Source of the DNA: Endomychus coccineus
Lineage: Eukaryota > Arthropoda > Insecta > Coleoptera > Endomychidae
Assembly (NCBI GenBank): GCA_958510875.1
Contig: OY294069.1
Coordinates: 182,387,112-182,451,111 of the forward strand
DNA: 64,000 bases
Direction: 5' to 3'
In this document: positions 47,379-59,500 of the stretch, piece by piece
How positions within the stretch are numbered: position 1 is the first letter of the stretch
Layout of the letters: each line of letters begins with the position of its first letter
Translations under genes and position numbers: made by a program
Notes under the pieces: model-generated
What the model was told of the DNA's origin: nothing
The model's input: the letters and a program-made list of their open reading frames with translations, nothing else
Databases searched by the model: none

Positions 47379-49661
47379 TTACGTACAATCTAATAAAGAG
47401 ACGGTGGTATTTGAAATTTCCATCTTCTTCGCTACTTTTCTTGGTTTTCTTTTGACTTTTGGCAAGATGATATGCAACGATGAATTCTGCTTGTACCATT
47501 CTTTCCAGGCTTCCACGTGCCTTTGAAGGCACAACATCAACCATGATGTATACGTGAAATCTATAATGGCGATTCCTGAAGAAAACGTAAAACAATTGGA
47601 ACATTTCGTCAAATATTTGTAACACACTTATTACGTTGCCATAAAAGATTCAAGAAAAACGTACCGAAAATAGCAGAAAATGCTATAACATGAGCGGAAA
47701 CGCTGCGGGTACGCAGAACATCCGATCTCGCAACAGATTCACAAATCATCATCAGCATGTACGTAGATACTATGGCGGACGGAGTGTAAGCTACGAAGGA
47801 CACCAGGTCGACCAATAACTCTCTCAAATGACTTCCAGGGTTCTTCAGGAACATCAGAATAGACCAAAAGAAATTGTATCTGAAAGAAATCGTTGCATGA
47901 CAAAAGTCAAAAACACAATAGAAACAACATGATTAATGTTTTTTTGCATAAATTACTTCGGTTCCCTAATTATCTCGTAATGATGTTGACATAATTCGCA
48001 ATGGCTTCTGGATGACTCCAACAGCCATCTTTCAAGACAACCGAGATGGACCAATGCCACTGTGCCGCGACATCTGCAGGGTGTTAGCAGATCGTCGATG
48101 CTCTCACCTCCGTGACAAATTCTGCATATTAAATCGGACGTTAAGCTAGTCTACAACAGAAACCAACATGTATAGCGAATTAGTTAGTTAGATCATAACA
48201 CGACTAATATTTATCAGTTTGAGCACTATTAGCTTGCCGCAAAAAGCTCTATGATCTTTGAATATATATTCTGTGTCTATGATTTTTGAATATAAATTAT
48301 ATTCTATGTCTAACATCTTCGAATTCAATTTATATTCTATGTCTATGACCTTTGAATATAAAAATCCTATAATCTTTGAATATAAATTATATTGTGTCTA
48401 TGATCTTTGAAAACAAATTATATTCTATGTCTAACATCTTTGAAATTAAATTTTATTCTATGTCCATGACCTTTGAATATAAAATATCATGTAATCTTTG
48501 AATCTAAATTATGTCTATGATCTTTGAATTTCATTTATATTCCACGTCTATGATTTTTGAATTTACATTATATTCTATGTACATGATACATAGACGACTA
48601 AATTAATCTGAATCATAAAATTATGATAATTTTGATTTATAATTGAATAGAATCAAAAATACTCCAATCAGTAATGGTTATCATAGTAATATTCGATCAT
48701 ATTTCAGAACAATTATAAGTGCGACAAGAACATACTCGTAAGTACTTAGCGATGGGTCATACCTGACTGTTTAAAAGCGACACGTAGATCTTGTTGAGAT
48801 GTACGTCGAGTTTATCTTCATGTGCCATGCTTCTAACAGTGACCAGGGGCCTTGTGTGGACTCTTGTAGGTTGTAGGATGCAAGGCGGATCTTTGTCAAT
48901 GCATAATTCTGCGCTATCGGTTGGTATTGAGGCTGCTTCAACTCGATGAGTAATTCAAATTTAATAATATGAAGTCGGGGAAGCAATAATCATATAGACT
49001 TTCATTCCTTGGAATGCATGTATATTTTATACGAAAACTAATAAAACCCTTTTTATAAATGTAATTGTATAACCTATAATCCAATTAAAAATATATAGAA
49101 AACTCGCCTATCACTTATTGTGCATCATACATAAATATGCGAAATGGTTTATGATGATAAGCAGCATAAATTAATTGTACAACGAAATTTTGTAAGAATT
49201 CGACAAATATCTGAGAAACCCCAATCCATAATAGTCCATTAATTTTAATTTCTGAAATTTTCAGATAAACAGTTTATTTCTAAAATAGCTCAAAACTTGT
49301 AAAGGTGCAATTCGCATGACAACACTGACTTGTTAATGATGTATTTTCACTTACCCAGTCCTAGTCTTGATGAAAACGATGAAAAACTGCCGTATGGCAA
49401 ATAAGCCACGTCGGAAAGCAAACTTTTATTGTCGATATTGTCGCTGCCTCTGTAATAAACGTTATGCGAACTGCCCGCGTTCCTGTTGTAATTCGTTTCG
49501 CTGGGCGTGATGGTATAAATACGGGATTCGTCAGGATGCAAATCTTCCAGATAGGGCATCTTCAGATCTAACGCGCTAGCCGTGGATTCGGTCAGCAGTA
49601 AACTAACGACGATTTCCTTCGGTTTGTGCTCTAGAATTACGTTATGCGATGAAATGTTCAT
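47379..49661 (-). CDS. MARCHF2/3: MARCHF2/3-type membrane E3 ubiquitin ligase (RING-CH), 5 coding exons
   Basis: Exons in transcript order: 49661-49355, 48941-48763, 48150-47957, 47879-47665, 47575-47379. Phases 1, 0, 2, 1 join to 363 aa. The third exon encodes a perfect RING-CH (C4HC3) finger: C171, C174, C187, C189, H197, C200, C213, C216, with the typical CLERWL between. The fourth and fifth exons give two hydrophobic segments (about residues 246-270 and 285-312), followed by a basic cytoplasmic tail rich in Lys and Arg. This layout (N-terminal RING-CH, two TM helices) is that of MARCH2/MARCH3, which ubiquitinate membrane cargo in endosomes and at the plasma membrane. The 160-residue N-terminal region is longer than in vertebrates and not recognised. 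AATAAA on this strand at 47339-47334 lies 40 bp past the stop. The 5' flank belongs to a sequence duplicated near 44 kb. Confidence 0.94.
48240..48600. repeat. Imperfect minisatellite in MARCH intron 2
   Basis: About eight degenerate units of roughly 40-45 bp with the core TATGATCTTTGAATATAAAT and TATATTCTATGTCTA. Lies wholly inside the intron between coding exons 2 and 3 on the + strand reading. Confidence 0.75.
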
Positions 49662-49674
49662 TTTCCGATATGTT

Positions 49675-50235
49675 ACGACTTGAATTTTGGTTGTGATAGA
49701 TGTTTGACAATGAAATTTGTCGAATCGTGAACGTTATCACATTACGCGAAACGCGCGTCACGTAGAAAACTTGTATTACCATTGGTTGAAACAAACTTTG
49801 TTCCATTATATTCATATTGAATACAAATACTGCATTCCTAAATTTCGATATTTCAAATATAGCACTCGCGACTTGTTTTCAAATTTTGACGTAAATACAA
49901 ATCTTGCATAAGACAATTCTATGCTACACCGAATCACAGATGAAATTATTTAAATCATGGAATATCATCGCAATTGAACATGTGATAAGACAATTCTATG
50001 TTACACCGAATCACAGATGACATTATTTGGATCATGGAATACCATTACATATAAACATGCGATAAGTATGTAGTTCTGTGGTTTACACTTCATAATCAGT
50101 GTAGGGCCGATAGCACAGAAGAGCTGCAATGTTGCCATATTTGTTTTCTTCTAAGATAGGAATTTCTAGTCTTCTTCAATATGCGTTAAGGAAAATAGGA
50201 GCAGCTTTCCAAACATGCCGGTAGTTCCAAACTAA
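49675..50235 (-). promoter_or_regulatory. MARCH 5' region, source or member of the duplicated block
   Basis: Starts 13 bp before the ATG and extends about 0.55 kb upstream. It contains its own internal repeat of TCTGTGATTCGGTGTA.CATA (49930 and 50020 regions). The promoter and 5' UTR must lie here. The region may be a mobile element recruited as promoter, or the original from which the 44 kb copies derive. Confidence 0.6.
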
Positions 50236-51860
50236 CAGATCACCATGTGAAATCAAGCGTTATATTCGGTTTTTTCTTTGAATATCAGGTTTGTGATAAA
50301 AATTGCGAGAAAAAACTAAATAATGAGTTAGATAGAAGCACTTCTACTTTCCTTCCTTTTATGATTATTATTTGTAGCAGCATTTTCATTAAATTGATCT
50401 GGTAATTCGTTGCCAAAGGACAAAAGCCAGAGGAGTTTGAAGCGAACTTCGGAATAACTTCGAATTTATTGTAATATATATGTGAGTAAAACATGTAATA
50501 TAATTTTTCTTAGAGTCAGCTCCAAATACAACAATATGTAAGTCTTATTTTTCAAAAAAAAAACAGATTATCACTAACACAAAACAAAAAATTACTTCAA
50601 ACTAGAAACATGTTTGATAATTTTTTTTTACATACATAATAGAAATCATAATTATACATTTATTGGCTCTTAAAACTTAATATAGCTGATATCACTTCTT
50701 AAGAACAAAATCTGCTATTTTCTTATTTCAGATATTTTATAATCACACATAACTATTCCCATAAGATATATACAGGAAGGATAACTAAATGATATGTTTA
50801 TTCACACTTCATTCATCAAGAAAAAACATATACAGTATATTGTCATTTTCAGAAGAGAACTTAATGTTTACTCTTTCTGACAATAATAATAGAATTGATA
50901 TTTGAACAAGATCCCTGATGAAAATCACAAATTTCCGTAGAATCTCAATGACAGATACATCCATTCCCAATTATGTACCTACATTATAGTATTTAAAGAA
51001 TTTTCGTTGTATTTAGTTCATAACACATTCTATGGATGCCACCGTGCCAATATGTTATTACTAGTAAGTGTAAAGTAGTGTTCTATTCACAATTTTATTA
51101 TTCACCTAGTCATTTATTGATATTTGTGTATCCGAACAATACATCTTATTAAAAGTATTTAGAAAAGGCTGAGGACAAAATGTAGGCATGTAAACTCAAG
51201 ACAATATGACATTTCTGCAAAAAAACATGAAGCTGTAAACGGAATATCAGATAAAAATAGTTAAAATTATCAAAGTTATAGTTTTGAACATTGAGTATAG
51301 TCTATGTATACAGAATGGTCCAGTTTGTAATAGATTTATTTTAGTGACGGGCTTCAATACCACATGACTCATGTGGTACACACAAGCCAAGGAACAAGTA
51401 TTTAATTTTTTTTTGCAGGTCTACATTTTATCTTTTGCCGCGTCATGATTAATGGCGATATAAGCGTTCATTATTCAGATGTAGACATACTTTATGATTT
51501 ATGAACGTATTTCGAACATTTGTGCATCTGTTTTATCCTTAACCAATACGGGCTCGAAAAGATGTCGAAAACGCAGAGCGATTTCAAACGTAACGGACGA
51601 TACAAGCGGGGGTTCAAGGGTGGCCACCTTTTATTGTCGTCCTTTAACAGTTGATCAAACGCGTTCCAGTAAATTTCGAAAGATACGGTTGAGATATCCA
51701 ACAAAAGCAAGACATATTCAGTCTGCGTTTTCGAAATTTCAAACCTAAATATTTCTAAATCTAAGTCTCTCAGCAACTTATTTAATAAATTGAACGTAGC
51801 TTTCAGAAAATTCCATTATTTTTCATAAAATAACTAGGGGAGTAAAAAATACACAGGGGG
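50236..51860. other. Intergenic, no confirmed gene
   Basis: Mostly AT-rich. 51494-51776 has open frames on both strands and higher GC, with a strong acceptor-like tract before 51420, but no domain and no open frame continuing from the acceptor. Confidence 0.35.
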
Positions 51861-51872
51861 TAATCGGGAACG

Positions 51873-52775
51873 CCCTCATTAACTAAGCCTCTGGAAAAAA
51901 ATTGATGAAACGCGTTATTAGTCCCTCATTAACTACGCCTCTGGAAAAAACTTGATGACAAGCGTTATTAGCCCCTCATTAACTACGCTACTGGAAAAAA
52001 AATTGATGAAACGCGTTATTAGTCCCTCATTAACTACGCCTCTGGAAAAAAATTGATGGCAAGCGTTATTAGCCCCTCATTAACTACGCTACTGGAAAAA
52101 AAATTGATGAAACGCGTTATTAGCCCCTCATTAACTACGCCTCTGGAAAAAAATTGATGGCAAGCGTTATTAGCCCCTCATTAACTACGCTACTGGAAAA
52201 AAATTGATGAAACGCGTTATTAGCCCCTCATTAACTATGCCTCTGGAAAAAAATTGATGACAAGCGTTATTAGCCCCTCACTAACTACGTCTATGGAAAA
52301 AAAATTGATGAAACGCGTTATTAGCCCCTCATTAACTACGCCTCTGGAAAAAAATTGATGGCAAGCGTTATTAGCCCCTCATTAACTACGCTACTGGAAA
52401 AAAATTGATGAAACGCGTTATTAGCCCCTCATTAACTACGCCTCTGGAAAAAAATTGATGGCAAGCGTTATTAGCCCCTCATTAACTACGCTACTGGAAA
52501 AAAATTGATGAAACGCGTTATTAGCCCCTCATTAACTATGCCTCTGGAAAAAAATTGATGACAAGCGTTATTAGCCCCTCACTAACTACGTCTATGGAAA
52601 AAAAATTGATGAAACGCGTTATTAGCCCCTCATTAACTACGCCTCTGGAAAAAAATTGATGGCAAGCGTTATTAGCCCCTCATTAACTACGCTACTGGAA
52701 AAAAATTGATGAAACGCGTTATTAGCCCCTCATTAACTACGCCTCTGGAAAAAAATTGTTACGAAACGCGTTATT
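51873..52775. repeat. 50-bp satellite array with higher-order structure
   Basis: About 18 units of 50 bp (CCTCATTAACTACGC...TGG, A-tract, TTGATG, ACGCGTTATTAGCC-like). Two subtypes alternate: one with CGCTACTGG and GAAACGCG, the other with CGCCTCTGG and GGCAAGCG, giving a 100-bp dimer. A rarer variant pair (CTATGCCTCTGG then CACTAACTACGTCTATGG) recurs exactly 300 bp apart (near 52235 and 52535), showing six-unit duplication. Confidence 0.95.
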
Positions 52776-53597
52776 ATTGTTAGATATAGACTTATTTTTA
52801 TAAACTTTGTTAAAATTTGAACAAAATTGGTTGAACGGTTCAAATATTACGCCAAAAAACGATTATTTATTTTCAACTATTGAAGGGGGCTATATCTTGG
52901 TTATAAAAGACTTTCCAAGGTTATGTTCTGGGGAAAGTCGCCTTTATTTTTGATTCTTCATCAGCTCCTAAAATTAATTTATCACAAGCTGGAGCACCCT
53001 GTATAATTTATGTGAGAGACGAGGATAGCTGGTTTCTTGAAGCTATTTCAAGTAATAGCCAAATGGGGATATTACCCAAAATTGAATCCTGAACATTTGT
53101 CAATATATAATCCATATCGAATCAAACAAAACACAAATCGCGGCTCTTCTTGCGATGGACACGAAGACGAAACGTTCCGGAAAGTTTATTAGAAACATTT
53201 AAAAATAAATTAACTCAGATCTCACTTATATCTTTCCAGTGCTTTCTAAATAATGGAATCCGTTACAAATCTATTTTATCGTTTTATTTTCGTCGTAAAT
53301 TAATCATTTACCGAAATTCCCGATAACTAGGATTTTTTCAATTTCTCGCGTTTGAAATTCACAAAAGATCAAGAAAATAGCAGTTTCAATTAAAATATAT
53401 AGATCACATTCATTTTGATTATGACTAACAATTGTAAAATTAAATGATAAAAATATAGAGGTCGCGTAACGTACATTCTGAAAAATACATTATCTACTTA
53501 TTAATTAGTCTCGACGGTCGTGAAAGTCAGTCCGTGCTAATACGAATTGTGTTATTATTGTCCGGGTGGGTGTACAAGCGCATCGTCTAGCACGTTG
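52776..53597. other. Downstream flank of the RNF34-like gene
   Basis: AT-rich with no supported gene. CACCCTGTATAATTTATG near 52997 is a phrase found in dispersed insect repeats. Confidence 0.35.
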
Positions 53598-56500
53598 TCA
53601 AGCCTTAAAAGTCCGGACAACTCTGGTAACGTATTGCCGACAGATGGGACACTCTGCCAATTTCTTCCCGCAATCGACGCAAGTCGCTATATGGCCGCAT
53701 TCTAACAGGACGCACTCTAGCGGCGCGTCCATGCACAATTTGCACAGTTCTTCCATATCTTCCGGAACTTCTGAATTGTAAAATGGAGAAAAAAAACCAT
53801 GAAATTTTCGATTCGTTTGCATTTCGTGAGAAGTATTATATGAAGTTAATTAAAAATTGTTTTGAGAAAAAATACAATTATATTCATTGAACTGAAAGAA
53901 AAGTTGATAGGAAAATTAAGAAATTGTATAGAGTCGAAATAAAAACAGATACGATCTAACTCACCTTCGGTTCTTTGTTTGTAGTTGTCGTTCCATAACA
54001 TTTTTACTTTATCGAGTAATTCCGTTTTCTCGACGCATCCTTTGTAGTTCACTCTATTCAACGTCAGAATCGTCTTCAGCTGTTTAGCCGACAAATTGTT
54101 CAGATCTTCCTCGACACCAAAATCGGACAGTTTGGGATATTTCGGCGGCAAAGGACTTCCTTCTGGCGTCTCCACTACAGTCTACAAGCAATAGCAACCT
54201 TTGTTACGTTACGTTTTGTATTCTACAACGGACAATTTGATAGTACAAGTTACTTTTACCTGCGCTTAATATAAAACATCATGGAACCCGGCTCGAAGGA
54301 CCAATTTGTTACTTTTACCTGTACGTAATAGTCGCTTAGATGGGGAAAAAGTTGCGAAATTGAGTGCCCCAAAACAAAAAAGTGCATTTCTGAAAAACCA
54401 TGATATTTTGTTTACTGTAAGAAGTATATTTTAATTCATAAAAATGATAGAGCTACTATGTTACGCGCAGTCGTAGCCAACTTTTGTTTTTCTTATGGGC
54501 GCCATATTGAATCTTTCCATTTTCTGTTTATTAATTGAGAAACGTCCAAGAATCCTATAAAATTATCTTACCTCCTGCAGATTCGGAGACGAATCTTCAG
54601 TCGTCGAATTCGACGTCGTAGGTTGAAATCCGGGCGTAACGGGGGACGATTGTATTGTTATGTGGTGATCGGGAATTGGCGGGGGTCTCGTCGGACTTTG
54701 CGGCGTAGAATTGTTGGGCGTGAACTGTGGCGAAGTTGATGGAGGTCGTTGCGGTCTGGGCGGAGGACTTCTTCTCGGTGTTGCGATATTAGGATGCGCC
54801 CTTCTGGGACTGGCGTTCGGTCTTTGTCTCTCCCCGTTCAAAAAAGTAGATTCTGCGAATACAACGAGAAAACGCGTTTCGAACTGTTTAGTCGCATTCC
54901 ACCGACGATTGATACGTTACGGTTTTATTTCGACTTACCCAGAAAATCGTGTGGAATGACGGACTCTCGGAAATTGGGCAGAGAGCATGCGAAATTGGCC
55001 GTCAATTTTTCTGTCCCCCTCTTGGGCTTAACCGGAATATGTTTGTTACATAGTAGATCTACCAGTTCTTGTTTTTCTGAAAACAAATCTTGCTCAATAA
55101 CTGAGGGCTTTTCGTATTTTAGTACTATATGTACCGCACTGAGGAATATAATGTGATATAATTTAGTTTACAGTAAAACCTTTTTCCACTGCAATTGCAA
55201 ACGCACTCAGTTTACATACGTCTTTGACAATGGATGCTTCGCAGATACAATTCAAGCGGACGAAGGGTGTTAGTGCAAACTACTTTTATAGTGAATTACA
55301 AACACATCTCGTGTTATAAGTCAATAAAAAAATCTGAAGAACATATATTATAATAAATATAATTATTTTGACAAATAAGAAATAATCACCTTTATCCACT
55401 AAAAATACTGAGGACCTTTCGGGTACCAAGTAGCCATCATCAGAGTAAACTAAATTATAAATCAAAATGTGCCTGTTTATATACCGGGATATCAAAAATT
55501 ATCTTGGTCAAGGGTGGTTGTGGAATCTAAAACGTGTGTCTTACTTTACGTCACTGTCACACTGATATCATCAATAACCCACAAAGTTCATACCTATTTA
55601 TTTCAGTTGTAAAACAATAATGAACTACAAATTAAAAATTATCTTAGTCAAGGGTGGTTGTGGAATGCTTTGAATTTTTGAATATGTTTTGTTGTGTCAG
55701 AATCTGTTAAGTCATTGTGCTGAAATTTTCTAATTCAGTTTTTGAATCATGCCTCTTACCACACAGCACAAAATTTTCATGATTGAAGCCTATTTTCGAA
55801 CGGGTGCGCTAGTTAATGTGCATCGGACAAAACGGGGGACATTTCCAACAATTACTGTAATTTAGTTTTTCTTGTTACTAAAGCCGTTATTTCATAATTT
55901 GTAGTTCATTATTGTTTTACAACTGGAATAAATAGGTATGAAATTTGTAGGTTATAGATGATGTCAGTGTGACAGTGACATGATTATTTCAAACGTTTTA
56001 GACTCCACAACCACCCTTGACCAAGATAATTTTTGATATCCCGGTACTATTTGGGGATAATACTGCAAACCAGGAGTTTTTATCTCCAGCTGAGGGTAGT
56101 ATTTAGTTCACTCTGATGATGGATACTTGGTAGGCGAAAAGTCCTCAGTACTTTAACAGTATTATTAGTGGATTATTTCTTATTTATAGTGTTATAGTGT
56201 ATCCACAGTGTGTAATCTTTTATAGTTTATCACTAGATAAAGTTTTGGTTCCCCAGGTTCAACAGGAAATACGCCTTTTTAGTTTTTGAATCGCGAGAAC
56301 TGTATTATCCATACGCGGCATTATGAATTACATTCTCAGTGGGACATCTGCTTTCCGGCAGATGGCGGTAGTTGCATCGGCGACTTCATCGTCTGTGAAA
56401 AGAAGAGGAACATACAGTAAACCCTCTTTAAATCTCTATAGTTGTCTCTACTAGAAAACAAGTACTCAGAGGACTAAAGCCACCAGTTCTGAATGCGGTA

Positions 56501-59500
56501 GACATTTCAATTGCACAATAAGCAAACTACTTGGGAATTATCTTTGATCACAAGCTGACATGAAAACAACACTTATAGATAACAATCTAAAAGAGCACGA
56601 TAGCCCTAAACCTATCCAGAACAACGTGTGGGAAAAACTGGGATATACAACCAAAAATGATCACATGGATCATTAGACTCATGTCCTGGTCGGCTCTCAA
56701 ACATACGCTGATGCTCTTGGGATTGTATCCAGAAAAGAGCTATTCATTTCATTGATGATGTCACACTTACGAGTTTATTGACCTCTCTAGAGTATCGTAG
56801 AAAGGTGGGGGATCTCTCCCTTATCTATAGATAGTTCCACTGTCGGTGTTCATCAGAAATCTCGTCTGTTGTTCCACCACGAGAGATTTCAGATAGGCGG
56901 ACTATACGAGCTCAAACTAGTCACCCCTTCATTGTCAAGCTCAGGCCTGTCGAACTTCTTACCAGGCTTCATTTTTCTATCGAACAACGAATTTGGGGAA
57001 CTTTTTACCTAGTGAGATCTTCCCTTACACCTGTAACCTCCAAGCCTTCAAGAAAAATACGAATGCCTATCTCCTTTCCCCCTGTATTACACCGCTGGCT
57101 CACACAATGTTCTTCCAACATTAAAGGTTTCCCTCTCGTGTATTTAAAGTATATAAAAAAAGATAAACTGTAATTGGTCAAATTTAGAACAATTGTTTAT
57201 ATTCTACTCCATATAGGTTTAATTTCTCTTCCAAATTTACCAGAAATATCATTCGTACAAAAGAAAAAGCAGGATCACTATAAGTCAAATTAATTATTTT
57301 TTCAGAAAAAGGACGTATAATAAATAACAGCAAAAATAACAAAAACCTTCTTGCGATATGTGGCTGGAAAATGTGCTACACAACATGTAGGCATCAACAC
57401 AATTTCGAAAACCTTTTCAAAAATGGCTCCCTGATCCAGAAAGTTTTACCCTCGGTTTTACCGGACATGGAACGAGTCGTTCTTCGGCAACATTATTGGC
57501 CAATGCTGAGGGCGATATTACCATTGTCAAGCTTCGCGGTGGTTGAAAATCGACTACGGTTGCGGAAGAATCATTGTCCGGCGCAAAATGTCAATTGCTG
57601 AAAAAATCCCGGTCCTACTTAATGTCGGCGAAGTTGTGATCCCTTCCAGTCCTTCAGAAACTTCCTATCCAGTGAATTTGAATAATCGTGGTCAAAATGA
57701 CAAGAACGTTCTTGAGATAAATGTTAATGTTAATATTAATAAGAATTCTAAGTAAAATGCTATGAAATCGAAGTTAGTTAGTGGAGTAAATCTGGCAAAT
57801 GGCTGAAAAGTTTTTTTAGGGTACCAACAACAACCTCCTGAAATTTTTACTTCCCAAAGTGGGTGCAACCCTTTTTTTTTGGCGAAAAAGTTTTTTTTTA
57901 CATTTTTAAGGGTAGTTTAGCAACAAAAGATTAATATCTCTGGTTGTATTGAAAATTAAGAAACCAAAGTAATACCCTTTCATTGTCAATATCCAAGGAA
58001 CTTCCAGTCCAAATTTCAAGTTGATTCGACCTCCCCCCCTCCCCGTAATCGATATATATATATATATATATACTCATATATGCAAGGAATCTTGCGTAAC
58101 GGCTAACTCGGTCATTTTTCAACCGATTTAGCTGAAATTTGAACTGAATATAGGTGTTAAAACTACCCTATAAATTTCAAGTGAAAATATTCAACAGTTT
58201 TTCAGAAATTCAACTTTAAGCCAATTTTTTAGTTATTTTCAAATTAAGATATCTCATGTCATTTACATCCGATCTGGATCTGCTTTGCGGGAAAATGTAG
58301 GTATTTGCATATAGTTTTATGCCATGGAACACATTTTTAATTTTTTTTTTCAGGGCCTGTATTAGTCATTTTCTTTTCGGTATTAATAACCCCAAAACTT
58401 GTGTCAAATTAATTAGTTTGAAGTTTCTAAAAGTGCGACATTTCGCAATTTTATACGAATGTTGTGAGGTTCAGAAGTTGATAGCGCTTTAGGCTCCGTG
58501 ATTTTCCCGTGGCCCATCGAAATTAGAAGGTTCAAGTTGTATAAAAACACAATTGTATGAACGCCAGACGTCCTATGAAATTAGCTACGAACGTAATCAG
58601 TTTCCCTCGAGAAGCTCGCTACGCGTCAGTTAGATTTTATACATTTTACCTAGGTCTTGTTATGTTGGGGCCGTTTCGTGCCCCGTGCGGGCGGCACCAG
58701 TTGTAATAAAGTATTTTCGGCTGTGGGCCGCTAGCTTTCACCCGCTTCGGGTATATTTAAGTAGCTAGAAGATTCCCTTTGATACGTCGCACCGTGCGTC
58801 TCGCACTTTAGACGCGCGTAGCTAAGACCTGAGAGTACCTGTTTCTATTTTAATTAAAGTTTCCTATTTAATGGACATTTATCTAAAAAAGAAGGGCCGT
58901 CGGGCACGGTCCGATACCTTATCTAACTACATGGAGCGAAAACGGCACGCGAAAAGTCGTCGTAAAGCCGTATTAGGTACAACCAGTTTGCACTTTTCTA
59001 ACTCGCGTGCTACGGGCTTCTCACGTGAACGTCATTCGATTTTTCTCACATTAACCAAAATGGCCAATATAGACAGGAAAAAAAAATAATTGAAAAATGA
59101 GTTCCATGAAATAAAACTATATGCAAATACCTACATTTTCCCGCAAAGCAGATCCAGATCGGATGTAAGTGACATGAGATATCTTAATTTGAAAAATAAC
59201 TAAAAAATTGACTTAAAGTTGAATTTCTCGAAAACTATTCAACATTTTCACTTGAAATTTGAATGGTAGTTTTGAGACCATTACACCTATCTTCAGTTCA
59301 AATTTCAGCTAAATCGGTTGAAAAATGACCGAGTTAACCGTTACGCATATATGAGTATATATATATATCGATTACGGGGAGGGGGGAGGTCGGATCAACT
59401 TGAAATTTGGACTGGAAGTTCCTTGAACATTGACAATAAAAGGGTACTACTTTGGTTTCTTAATTTTCAATACAACCAGAGATATTAATTTTTTTTGCTA

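Larger units (their letters stand above)
55345..56240. repeat. Ribozyme-bearing inverted element with a nested palindrome
   Basis: Minus-orientation arm 55360-55490 and plus-orientation arm 56095-56235 each carry a hammerhead motif pointing outward, and end in AGTGGAT...TTATTTATAGTG; only the right arm keeps the AATCTTTTATAGTTTAT end. Between them (about 55483-56046) sits another inverted repeat: GATATCAAAAATTATCTTGG at the left and its complement at the right, with AACCACCCTTGACCA arms. Confidence 0.75.

Noticed and set aside
51494..51776. Possible terminal exon, frames on both strands
   Set aside because: The frame is not continuous with the nearby acceptor-like site at 51419, and no domain is visible on either strand.
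54711..55156. Plus-strand frames opposite RNF34-like exons 3 and 4
   Set aside because: Antisense shadows of the Pro/Ser-rich coding exons.
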